Below are positions 23,734 through 31,016 of a stretch of DNA of 33,803 nt, piece by piece. The translations under genes were made by a program, and so were the position numbers. The notes beneath the pieces are model-generated. The model was given only the letters and a program-made list of their open reading frames with translations. It ran no database searches and was not told where the DNA came from. How positions within the stretch are numbered: position 1 is the stretch's first letter; each line of letters begins with the position of its first letter. This DNA comes from an uncultured Eubacteriales bacterium. GTDB lineage: Bacteria; Bacillota; Clostridia; Oscillospirales; CAG-272. The stretch is from assembly GCA_934462885.1 (NCBI GenBank), contig CAKSJC010000001.1:1-33803 (forward strand), given 5' to 3'.

Positions 23734-23848
23734 GGAGAGGAGCGACAAAAAGAAAGAGTACATGATGAAGAATGCGTAATTCCGTCATTTTTCGCAAAGG
23801 AGGATTAATTATTCGGTGTGGTTAGAAAATATCGGGCGATGGAAAATA

Positions 23849-23878
23849 AAAAAGACCTGCAAAAAAGCAGGTCTTTTA
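23849..23878 (-). terminator. Terminator of tRNA-Leu copy 1
   Basis: GACCTGC and GCAGGTC pair around a 6-base A/T loop and are followed on the minus strand by a T-run. It lies directly behind the tRNA 3' end. Confidence 0.9.
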
Positions 23879-23960
23879 TGCGGAAAACGGGACTTGAACC
23901 CGTACGGAGAAATCCACACGCCCCTCAAACGTGCGCGTCTGCCAGTTCCGCCACTTCCGC
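23879..23960 (-). tRNA. tRNA-Leu(GAG), copy 1
   Basis: An 82-base cloverleaf with acceptor GCGGAAG pairing with TTTCCGC, discriminator A, anticodon stem CACGT/GCGTG around the loop TTGAGGG (anticodon GAG, reading CUC and CUU), a long class II variable arm with GGA/TCC, and T-arm ACGGGTTCAAGTCCCGT. CCA is not encoded. Identical to the second copy 359 bases away. Confidence 0.95.
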
Positions 23961-23984
23961 ATTTGACTTATCGTCAACGATGAC

Positions 23985-24013
23985 ATTATACAACAAAAAT
24001 CATTTGTTGTCAA
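23985..24013 (-). promoter_or_regulatory. Promoter of tRNA-Leu copy 1
   Basis: Consensus TTGACA (24008-24013) and TATAAT (23985-23990) with a 17-base spacer on the minus strand, about 25 bases ahead of the mature tRNA 5' end. Confidence 0.9.
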
Positions 24014-24207
24014 TGGTTTTTTATAAAAAAGAAGAGTATGTTGTGTGTAGGTGATATATTGATAAGTGCGGGCAGAAAACACGTGAATACAAGCAAACTG
24101 CCGTAACAGCAGCGGCGCGAGCAGAAAACGTTCCGTTTTTTCTTTTTCACTTACGAACTGTCTCGCCATTCGGAAGGGAGAGGATGATTGGTTCAGAATC
24201 GGAGACA

Positions 24208-24237
24208 ATAAAAAGACCTGCAAAAGCAGGTCTTTTA
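24208..24237 (-). terminator. Terminator of tRNA-Leu copy 2
   Basis: The same GACCTGC/GCAGGTC stem as behind copy 1, here with a 4-base loop in place of 6, followed by T residues on the minus strand. Confidence 0.88.
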
Positions 24238-24319
24238 TGCGGAAAACGGGACTTGAACCCGTACGGAGAAATCCACACGCCCCTCAAACGTGCGCGTCTG
24301 CCAGTTCCGCCACTTCCGC
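24238..24319 (-). tRNA. tRNA-Leu(GAG), copy 2
   Basis: Base-for-base identical to copy 1 over all 82 positions, including the GAG anticodon and the class II variable arm. The upstream sequences of the two copies differ. Copy 2 has a 9-pair hairpin in its predicted 5' leader (24323-24331 with 24336-24344) just before the mature end. Confidence 0.95.
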
Positions 24320-24353
24320 ATACGACAAGCATATTTGCCTGTCGACGGATGAT

Positions 24354-24382
24354 ATTATATCACAGCCGATAAGGTTTGTCAA
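24354..24382 (-). promoter_or_regulatory. Promoter of tRNA-Leu copy 2
   Basis: Consensus TTGACA (24377-24382) and TATAAT (24354-24359) with a 17-base spacer on the minus strand. Apart from these boxes the sequence is unrelated to the promoter of copy 1. Confidence 0.9.
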
Positions 24383-24424
24383 TAGATAAAATCAAAAAAT
24401 CGGTAAAAACTCATCGGCAGTCCT

Positions 24425-24655
24425 CTAAAACCACCATACTTTATTGTTTACCGCTATGCATATCATATCAATAAGCCATAGAAAGGGAAAGCCGATTATA
24501 AGAAGCACGATGCCGAGTACAATTCCTGTTGAATTATTTTCATCGATACTTTTTGCAATCCTGTATAATACCCATACAATATCAAGTGCGGGAAGAGCGA
24601 GAATGAGTTTTGCGATCAATGGAAGAGAATCAAAGGCATTTACTATTTCTCTCAT
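24425..24655 (-). CDS. Small two-helix membrane protein, unknown function
   Basis: The 76-residue protein has two hydrophobic helices, about residues 12-33 (LPLIAKLILALPALDIVWVLYRI) and 42-68 (STGIVLGIVLLIIGFPFLWLIDMICI), with a short polar loop KSIDENN between, and ends NKVWWF. A GGAGG ribosome binding site 8 bases before the ATG and a consensus-like promoter support a real gene. I do not recognise the family; small immunity-like or stress membrane proteins have this shape, but that is not evidence. Confidence 0.72.
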   Translation of the reverse strand: MREIVNAFDSLPLIAKLILALPALDIVWVLYRIAKSIDENNSTGIVLGIVLLIIGFPFLWLIDMICIAVNNKVWWF

Positions 24656-24688
24656 CTAAAAAGCCTCCATAATTGTTATTGTGGTACT

Positions 24689-24717
24689 AATATACGACAT
24701 ATTTCCGCTGAAATCAA
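24689..24717 (-). promoter_or_regulatory. Promoter of the small membrane protein gene
   Basis: On the minus strand TTGATT (24712-24717) and TATATT (24689-24694) have a 17-base spacer, about 35 bases before the ATG at 24655. Confidence 0.65.
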
Positions 24718-24953
24718 TAACTTTTTCTAAAATTAACCGCTTTTTAAGAGTATTTTAATGTTGGTTCTGTCGGAGTGAATAAAGTAAAAACAGAAGCTTT
24801 GCCAAAAGATCTCACGCTTATAATTCTAATGTAAAATGTGATCATAACGTCTTTTAACAGTTATTTCGCTTTCAACATTTTTTTCGCGAGAGCGAAACAG
24901 ATAACGGTAAAGAAATACGGATATTAAATAGTCTATTGTTTTCAGTTGAGAGT

Positions 24954-24997
24954 AAAAAATAACGGGTACCTGTTTTTTACACCGAATACCCGTTATT
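24954..24997 (-). terminator. Terminator downstream of clpX
   Basis: AATAACGGGTA (24958-24968) and TACCCGTTATT (24987-24997) form a perfect 11-base stem; on the minus strand the stem is followed by a T-run. It lies about 70 bases after the clpX stop codon. Confidence 0.85.
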
Positions 24998-25065
24998 TGG
25001 TTACAACTTTGACGTACATACAATAACCGTAATCTTTAGGATTAGTTTTCTGTAAGCAAAGTAAT

Positions 25066-26358
25066 TTATTTAAGCGTAAGCTGCGGCTCCGCGTGATCCG
25101 TGATACATTCTTTTGTGATAGTTACTTTCTTCACATCTTTCCTGGAGGGAAGAGTAAACATAATGCCGGTCATTATCTCCTCGAGTATTGAGCGGAGTCC
25201 GCGCGCTCCGGTATTTCTCTCAAGAGCGCGTTCGGCGACCGCACGAAGTGCGTCAGGCGAGAATTCGAGTTCAACGTCATCCATTTCGAGAAGCTTTTTG
25301 TACTGCTTGACGAGGCAGTTTTTCGGCTCCGAGAGTATTCTCACAAGCGCGTCGCAATCAAGGTTTTCAAGTCCCACGATAACGGGGAGACGGCCTACCA
25401 GCTCCGGAATAAGTCCGAATTTTACGATATCATGAGCGGTAACGTCTTTGAAGATACCGTCTTTCAGCTTTTCTTCTTTTTTCTTTATTTCTCCGCCGAA
25501 GCCGATGGATGACTGACCTTTACGCTGTTCGATTATTTGATCAAGCGTGTCGAATGCGCCTCCGCAGATAAACAGGATGTTTTGCGTATTTATCTGGATA
25601 AATTCCTGATTCGGGTGCTTTCTTCCGCCCTGAGGAGGAACGTTTGCTACGGTTCCTTCCAGTATTTTCAAAAGCGCCTGCTGAACACCCTCTCCGGAAA
25701 CGTCCCTTGTGATAGAGCGGTTTTCGCTTCTTCTTGAAATTTTATCAATCTCATCAATGTAGATGATTCCGCGCTCTGCGAGTTCGATATCATAGTCGGC
25801 AGCCTGAATGAGACGAAGTAAGATATTTTCAACATCCTCACCAACGTATCCGGCTTCGGTTAGAGTTGTAGCGTCCGCTATTGCGAACGGAACTTTGAGA
25901 GTTTTTGCGAGGGTTTGGGCAAGAAAAGTTTTGCCGACTCCGGTAGGACCGATGAGGAGCACGTTGCTTTTCTGTATTTCAACGTCGTCTGATTCGGGAG
26001 CTTCGGTATTTTTCTTTGACCTTTTAAGCTTTGCGGCGGCGTCGTTTTGTATGAGTCTCTTATAGTGATTGTAAACTGCGACCGAAAGTGCGATTTTTGC
26101 GTTATCCTGTCCTATGATATACTGATCGAGAGTCTCTTTTATCTCCATAGGAGTTGGCAGAGTATCTGAAACAAGCTCAGTCTGGGCGTTGTCTGAGAGG
26201 TGATCGAAAATTATATCGTTGCAGGCATCGATACATTTATCGCAGATATATATACCGGTTGGAGACGGGATAAGGAACTCGACCTGATCTTCGTTTCTTC
26301 CGCAGAAAGCGCAGGAACGCGAGATCTGTATCCGCCCGTTGTTTGTGTTCTGAGCCAT
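25066..26358 (-). CDS. clpX: ATP-dependent Clp protease ATP-binding subunit ClpX
   Basis: Hexameric unfoldase that feeds substrates to ClpP. The 430-residue protein has the N-terminal zinc domain (Cys16, Cys19, Cys39, Cys42), Walker A GPTGVGKT (137-144), GYVGEDVE pore-region sequence, Walker B IIYIDEIDKIS (about 198-208), the RSENRSITRDVSGEGVQQALLKILEG block and the C-terminal small domain with RGLRSILEE. A KRSKKNTEAPESDDV stretch (112-126) is a modest charged insertion before the AAA core. It starts 37 bases after clpP and is likely in the same transcript. Confidence 0.96.
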   Translation of the reverse strand: MAQNTNNGRIQISRSCAFCGRNEDQVEFLIPSPTGIYICDKCIDACNDIIFDHLSDNAQTELVSDTLPTPMEIKETLDQYIIGQDNAKIALSVAVYNHYKRLIQNDAAAKLKRSKKNTEAPESDDVEIQKSNVLLIGPTGVGKTFLAQTLAKTLKVPFAIADATTLTEAGYVGEDVENILLRLIQAADYDIELAERGIIYIDEIDKISRRSENRSITRDVSGEGVQQALLKILEGTVANVPPQGGRKHPNQEFIQINTQNILFICGGAFDTLDQIIEQRKGQSSIGFGGEIKKKEEKLKDGIFKDVTAHDIVKFGLIPELVGRLPVIVGLENLDCDALVRILSEPKNCLVKQYKKLLEMDDVELEFSPDALRAVAERALERNTGARGLRSILEEIMTGIMFTLPSRKDVKKVTITKECITDHAEPQLTLK

Positions 26359-26395
26359 TGTGAAAAACCTTTCGTTTTTGAAGTTTTGATTTCAC

Positions 26396-26980
26396 TTACG
26401 GGCGGTGTTCGATAACTTTATCGATAAGTCCGTAAGCTGCGGCAGCGTCAGCGTTCATAAAGTTGTCTCGCTCCGTGTCGCGAGCGATCTCTTCAAGCGG
26501 ACGCCCCGTATTTTTGGCAAGGATGTTATTTAGACGTTCTCTTGTCTTTAATATATGATCGGCTTGGATCTTTATGTCTGTCGCTTGACCTTGAGCGCCG
26601 CCAAGAGGCTGGTGTATCATAATTTCGCTGTTGGGGAGAGCAAGTCTTTTTCCCTTTGTTCCGGATGAAAGGAGGAAAGCGCCCATAGAGGCAGCCATGC
26701 CGACGCAGATCGTACACACGTCGCACTTAATGAAATTCATTGTGTCATATATTGCAAGTCCTGCGGAGACTGAGCCTCCGGGGCTGTTTATATAAAGGGA
26801 GATATCGCGGTCGGGGTCTTCTGCTTCAAGGAAAAGAAGCTGTGCTACCACGAGAGAAGCGGTTACGTCGTTAACCTCGTCGGCAAGAAAAACGATTCTG
26901 TCGTTTAAGAGTCTCGAATAGATATCGTAAGAACGTTCACCTCGGTTGGTCTGCTGTACGACCATTGGAACAAGTGCCAT
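26396..26980 (-). CDS. clpP: ATP-dependent Clp protease proteolytic subunit ClpP
   Basis: Serine protease that forms double heptameric rings with ClpX. The 194-residue protein has the catalytic triad Ser98 (GMAASMGAF), His123 (MIHQPLGGAQG) and Asp172 (DTERDNFM), and INSPGG in the oxyanion region. CGGAGGTG lies 6-7 bases before the ATG. It is followed by clpX and preceded by tig, the order known from many Bacillota; lonB is not seen behind clpX. Confidence 0.96.
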   Translation of the reverse strand: MALVPMVVQQTNRGERSYDIYSRLLNDRIVFLADEVNDVTASLVVAQLLFLEAEDPDRDISLYINSPGGSVSAGLAIYDTMNFIKCDVCTICVGMAASMGAFLLSSGTKGKRLALPNSEIMIHQPLGGAQGQATDIKIQADHILKTRERLNNILAKNTGRPLEEIARDTERDNFMNADAAAAYGLIDKVIEHRP

Positions 26981-27005
26981 AATACACCTCCGTTATTAAA
27001 TAAAA

Positions 27006-27034
27006 ATTATACTTAGTTATATTTTGCCGAAAAC
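27006..27034 (-). promoter_or_regulatory. Possible promoter of clpP
   Basis: A perfect TATAAT (27006-27011) lies about 25 bases before the clpP start, but the -35 region (GTTTTC or TTTTCG) is weak. No CtsR heptad-repeat operator was seen. Confidence 0.35.
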
Positions 27035-27116
27035 GGTAAAAGCGGCGGAGGGTGGAAATATGTTTTTTTACATAAAGCGTCCTCCGGCGACAAAAAACGG
27101 TCTTTCGGAAACAATA

Positions 27117-27146
27117 CCGCTGCACCGAAAAGAGAACGGGCAGCGG
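27117..27146 (-). terminator. Hairpin behind tig
   Basis: CCGCTGC (27117-27123) and GCAGCGG (27140-27146) pair just after the tig stop codon. A proper T-run is absent on the minus strand, so it may only attenuate read-through into clpP. Confidence 0.35.
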
Positions 27147-27161
27147 CAGAGAACTTTTAGA

Positions 27162-28469
27162 TTATTCGGCGTCTTTCTTTTCTGTTTCTTCAACGTCGGT
27201 AATAATTGCTTTATCGCGAACGAGTTCGATAGCCTTCTTGACTTTGAGATCTTCGGCAACGGCGTCACGGTCGACAACTTCTTTAATTTTGTCGACTTCC
27301 ATGCCGTAAGCTTCGGCAAGTCGTGCGTATTCTGCATCAATTTCCTCGTCGCTTACTGCAAGATTTTCAAGAGCCGCGATCTTTTCAAGTGCAAGGCGGG
27401 TTTTTACCTGACGTTCGGCGTCGGGTCTCATCTGCTTGCGGAGAGAGTCGAGATCAAGACCCGTGTACTTAAAGTAAGTGTTGAGGTCAAGACCGTTCAT
27501 GCGGAGTTTGTTGTCATAGTCGCGGACAAAGTTTTCTGTTTCGTTTTCAAACATACACTCGGGTATGTCTGCTTTAAGCTTTTCTATAAGAGCTTTTACG
27601 AGAGCGTCGTCAACAGCGCCGTCTGCGCGTTTTTTGTGATCTTCTTCGATTTTTGCCTTTATATCCGCTTTATATTCATCGAGGGTATCAAATTCGGAAA
27701 CGTCGCGTGCGAATTCATCGTCGAGAGCGGGAAGTTCATTGAATTTGATTTCCTTGAGAACGCATTTGAATGTTGCATCTTTTCCCTTGAGGTTTTCGGC
27801 GTGATAATCATCGGGGAATTTAACGTTTACGTCAAAGCTGTCGCCAACGTTATGACCGATTATTTGATCTTCGAATCCGGGAATGAATTGACCGGAACCG
27901 AGCTTTAACTGATGACCTTCAGCCTTGCCGCCGTCGAAAGCCTTACCGTCGACAAATCCTTCAAAGTCAATGGTAACTATGTCGTCCTTCTGTGCGGGAC
28001 GGTCTGTTATATCTACGAGACGGGAGTTTCTGTTCTGTACGCGGGAGAGTTCATCGTCTACTTCGGCGTCCGTTGCGTGAGAAACCGGGCGATCCACAGC
28101 GATACCTGTGTATTCGGCGATTTCGACTTCGGGCTTTGTGAAGAATGTAGCCGTAAGAACCACGCCGTTTTCGTCGATGGAAACAACGTCGAATTCGGGA
28201 CGGCTTACGATATCCTTAATGTCGCGTACAGCGTCAGTGTATGCGTCGGGAATAACCTCGTTTATAGCATCTTCGTAGAAAACTTCCTTGCCGTACATTT
28301 TTTCAACGAGAGCGCGGGGAGCTTTGCCCTTACGGAAGCCGGGGATAGTGATATTTTTAGAGGATTTTTTGAAAACTTTATTAATTGCGTCTTCAAAAAC
28401 AGCATGGTCCACGTCGAATGTGATCTTGTGCTGATTTGCAGCGATATTTTCCTGTGATTTCAGGCTCAT
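27162..28469 (-). CDS. tig: Trigger factor
   Basis: Ribosome-associated chaperone and peptidyl-prolyl isomerase. The 435-residue protein has the N-terminal ribosome-binding domain with the GFRKGKAP signature (about 44-51), an FKBP-like PPIase domain (about 160-245, GFVDGKAFDGGKAEGH, GSGQFIPGFEDQIIG) and a helical C-terminal domain ending in a charged tail. AAGGAG precedes the ATG by 7 bases, and a consensus promoter lies upstream. Confidence 0.96.
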   Translation of the reverse strand: MSLKSQENIAANQHKITFDVDHAVFEDAINKVFKKSSKNITIPGFRKGKAPRALVEKMYGKEVFYEDAINEVIPDAYTDAVRDIKDIVSRPEFDVVSIDENGVVLTATFFTKPEVEIAEYTGIAVDRPVSHATDAEVDDELSRVQNRNSRLVDITDRPAQKDDIVTIDFEGFVDGKAFDGGKAEGHQLKLGSGQFIPGFEDQIIGHNVGDSFDVNVKFPDDYHAENLKGKDATFKCVLKEIKFNELPALDDEFARDVSEFDTLDEYKADIKAKIEEDHKKRADGAVDDALVKALIEKLKADIPECMFENETENFVRDYDNKLRMNGLDLNTYFKYTGLDLDSLRKQMRPDAERQVKTRLALEKIAALENLAVSDEEIDAEYARLAEAYGMEVDKIKEVVDRDAVAEDLKVKKAIELVRDKAIITDVEETEKKDAE

Positions 28470-28542
28470 TTTTGATTCTCCTTGATGTTTATATAACTTG
28501 AATATTTAAAAACAAACAATACGTATCCGCATAACTTTTTAT

Positions 28543-28571
28543 ATTGTACAATTATTCCGCGCCAATGTCAA
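28543..28571 (-). promoter_or_regulatory. Promoter of tig
   Basis: TTGACA (28566-28571) and TACAAT (28543-28548) with a 17-base spacer on the minus strand, about 70 bases before the tig start. Confidence 0.85.
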
Positions 28572-28622
28572 GAGTATTTATTCAAAAGAATTTTAACAAA
28601 ACATGAATGTTTCTGAGGATTT

Positions 28623-29357
28623 TTAAATCTGCGGGAAAGCATCGGTTCTGTACGGAATAAAATCGAGAAAATCCGCCGAGATTAGAGTCATTTTCACTCC
28701 TTCGTACACCGTAGACTGCGGAACGGAGTATTTTCCATGTATATGTCCGAAGAAACAGTTCTTGACGGCATGTTTTTTCATAACGTCGACTATCGGCCGG
28801 CACACGAAATCTCCGAAAACGGGAGGAAAATGCAAATATACGAGAACGGGTGAGCCATTATGCTTTTCACGCAGTTTCTCTGCGGCATCAAGCGAAAGCT
28901 CAAGCCTGACGCACTCGCGTGCGACTATTTTTTTATAGTCCGTCGGCGATTGAGTATTTTGGAATTTTGGTTCGATATACCAACCGCGGCTTCCGGCGAT
29001 TATGGCGCCTTCCGCGAAAAAAGCGTTGTTTTGGAGAAAATCTATCGATGAAATGCCAAGCTCTCCGAGAAACGATTTCATCTTTGCTACGGTTGCCCAC
29101 CAGTAGTCGTGATTCCCGCGGGAGATAATTTTTTTCCCGGGAAGGGAGTCTATGAAAAGAAGATCATCTGCCGCTTCCGCAAGCTCCATAGCCCACGAGA
29201 TGTCTCCGGGGATAACGACGGTGTCGGTATCCGTAACGAGACGGCTCCAATTTGTTTTTATTTTTTCGGTGTGTCCTGTCCAGCGGCTTCCGAATTTGTC
29301 CATGGGTTTGTTTGCGGTGTGTGACAGATGAAGGTCGGCTATCGAATAAAGCGCCAT
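28623..29357 (-). CDS. Calcineurin-like metallophosphoesterase
   Basis: The 244-residue protein has the full set of metal-binding motifs of the family: DLHLS (8-12), GDISWAME, GNHDYWW, YLHFPP and GHIHGK. The extra tryptophans in GDISWAME and GNHDYWW are typical of a cytoplasmic bacterial subfamily of predicted phosphohydrolases. The substrate is unknown. It begins 4 bases after the thrC stop codon, and its ribosome binding site is weak, so it is probably translated from the thrC transcript. Confidence 0.88.
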   Translation of the reverse strand: MALYSIADLHLSHTANKPMDKFGSRWTGHTEKIKTNWSRLVTDTDTVVIPGDISWAMELAEAADDLLFIDSLPGKKIISRGNHDYWWATVAKMKSFLGELGISSIDFLQNNAFFAEGAIIAGSRGWYIEPKFQNTQSPTDYKKIVARECVRLELSLDAAEKLREKHNGSPVLVYLHFPPVFGDFVCRPIVDVMKKHAVKNCFFGHIHGKYSVPQSTVYEGVKMTLISADFLDFIPYRTDAFPQI

Positions 29358-29361
29358 GGCG

Positions 29362-30852
29362 TTATACTCTGAAAGGGAGAGCGGGCATATCGGACGGATC
29401 TATTGTTTCCGAGAAGCGAACGTTCATGGTGAGAGTGCGCAGAAGCGGAGCAGGTATTTCGGTTGAAGTTTTTTCGGAAAGTTTTTTTAATAAAGGCATA
29501 AAGTCCTCTTCCGAGCCGGAGACGTCAAGACCGAGAGCTTCCGATACGGCGGGTGCGAATTTATACGGACTTGCGGTTGAGGCGAGCACCGTGGGAGTCG
29601 AGTCTCCGGTTTCGGCGCGGTATTTCTTCACGCACCCTAGACCGACCGCGGTGTGAGGATCGATGAGATAAGCTTCATTATTAAATGAATCGGCTATCGT
29701 TTGCTTTGTTTCGGTTTCATTCATTGAGTATGCGGAGAAGAGAGATCTTATTTTTTCCATAAGAGCGGCGGAAGCGGTGTATTTTCCTTTTTCTTTAAGC
29801 TCTTCCATAAGCGAAGCGGTAGTTTTAGGATCGCTCAGCACGGAAATAAGTCTTTCAAGATTACTTGAAATAAGTATATCCATAGAGGGGGAGATAGTTT
29901 TGTAAAACTCTCTCGTTCTGTCGTAGACGCCTGTGTTTATGAAATCGGTGAGCACATTATTGCTGTTTGAAGCGCAGATGAATCGGTTTACGGGAATACC
30001 GATTTCACGCGCGATGTAGGCGGCGAAAATATTTCCGAAGTTTCCGGTGGGGACGGCAATATTTATTTTATCTCCCATGGAAATTTTTCCGTCATTTATA
30101 AGATCGCAGTAAGCGGACACATAGTACACGATCTGCGGAGCAAGGCGTCCCCAGTTTATTGAGTTTGCGCTGCTGAAGAAGAAGCCGTTTTTATCTGCTT
30201 TTTCGGCGAGAGCGCGATCTGCGAATATAGCCTTGACGCCGTTTTGCGCGTCGTCGAAGTTGCCGCGGACTGCCGCCACATAAACATTGTCTCCGAGAGT
30301 TGTCTGCATTTGAAGCTTTTGCATACGGCTGACGCCGTCTACGGGATAGAATACGGTTATCTTTACCCCGGGAACGTTTTTATATCCTTCAAGAGCCGCT
30401 TTTCCGGTGTCTCCGCTTGTTGCGACGAGAATGTGTGCGATGCGGCGTTCACCCGTCATTGAAAGAGCACGCGAGAGGAGACGAGGCATGATTTGGAGAG
30501 CCATATCCTTAAATGCGGAGGTAGGACCGTGCCACAATTCGAGAGAATATATACCGTCTTTCATTTCATGAATCGGTGCGGCGCCTCCCGGAAAACGCTT
30601 TTCCGAGTAAGCTTCGGCACAGTCGGCGGACAAAGCGGACGCGTCGTAATCATCAAGAAAAAGCCCCAGGATAAAAGACGCGCGTTCGGCATAAGTCATT
30701 CCGATAAGTTTTTTTATGTCGTCGCACGTAAGTTTCGGCATTTTTTCGGGGATATAGAGTCCTCCGTCGGGGGCAAGCCCTTCTTTTATAGCTTCAGCCG
30801 CGCTTACGTAATGCGGGCAGTTTTTTATGTCTCTTGTACTTCTGTATCTCAT
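29362..30852 (-). CDS. thrC: Threonine synthase
   Basis: Converts O-phosphohomoserine to threonine with PLP. The 496-residue protein starts with YRSTR and SAAEAIKEGLAPDGGLYIPE, characteristic of the longer type of threonine synthase, and has TSAFKDMALQ with the PLP lysine at 115, VATSGDTGKAA, GNFGNIFAAYIA for the PLP phosphate, and ATASPYKFAPAV-like sequence near the end. AAAGG precedes the ATG. The neighbouring metallophosphoesterase is probably co-transcribed. No homoserine kinase or dehydrogenase gene is nearby. Confidence 0.95.
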   Translation of the reverse strand: MRYRSTRDIKNCPHYVSAAEAIKEGLAPDGGLYIPEKMPKLTCDDIKKLIGMTYAERASFILGLFLDDYDASALSADCAEAYSEKRFPGGAAPIHEMKDGIYSLELWHGPTSAFKDMALQIMPRLLSRALSMTGERRIAHILVATSGDTGKAALEGYKNVPGVKITVFYPVDGVSRMQKLQMQTTLGDNVYVAAVRGNFDDAQNGVKAIFADRALAEKADKNGFFFSSANSINWGRLAPQIVYYVSAYCDLINDGKISMGDKINIAVPTGNFGNIFAAYIAREIGIPVNRFICASNSNNVLTDFINTGVYDRTREFYKTISPSMDILISSNLERLISVLSDPKTTASLMEELKEKGKYTASAALMEKIRSLFSAYSMNETETKQTIADSFNNEAYLIDPHTAVGLGCVKKYRAETGDSTPTVLASTASPYKFAPAVSEALGLDVSGSEEDFMPLLKKLSEKTSTEIPAPLLRTLTMNVRFSETIDPSDMPALPFRV

Positions 30853-30891
30853 ATTCGGACCTTTCTTTATCCATCGGATTTTTATGCTGAT

Positions 30892-30934
30892 TTATAATGC
30901 AAAACTTGCAATACAAAGTTTATTATAATGCAAA
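30892..30934 (-). repeat. Direct repeats in the thrC upstream region
   Basis: The 12-base sequence TTATAATGCAAA occurs twice (30892-30903 and 30923-30934), 31 bases apart, that is about three helix turns. Between them TTGCAATACAAA (30907-30918) is a looser third copy, and TGCAAAACTTGCA is a short palindrome. On the coding strand the repeats contain TATAA-type boxes, so they overlap the likely thrC promoter. An operator for a threonine or general regulator is possible. Confidence 0.5.
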
Positions 30935-31016
30935 GCTATCGGCAAAAGCGTGGCGGGATTTTTCGGGAATTTCCGCAACGAACATTAAATGTCGGCAGAG
31001 CGCAATATTTTCTTTT

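Larger units (their letters stand above)
24656..25065. other. Intergenic region between clpX and the small membrane protein
   Basis: 410 bases without a convincing gene. It holds the promoter and ribosome binding site of the small membrane protein and the terminator behind clpX. Between them, around 24860-24905, TTTCGCT and AGCGAAA form an inverted pair of unknown meaning. A 65-codon open frame over the clpX terminator has no ribosome binding site and is not called. Confidence 0.6.

Noticed and set aside
23876..24223. 115-codon minus-strand frame across the first tRNA-Leu
   Set aside because: It reads through a complete tRNA gene and its promoter and has no ribosome binding site.
24826..25023. 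65-codon minus-strand frame between clpX and the small membrane gene
   Set aside because: It runs over the clpX terminator hairpin and lacks a ribosome binding site or family resemblance.
27024..28457. Two long plus-strand frames (294 and 181 codons) opposite tig
   Set aside because: Phe, Val and Cys-rich complement of an acidic and lysine-rich gene; trigger factor on the minus strand is certain.
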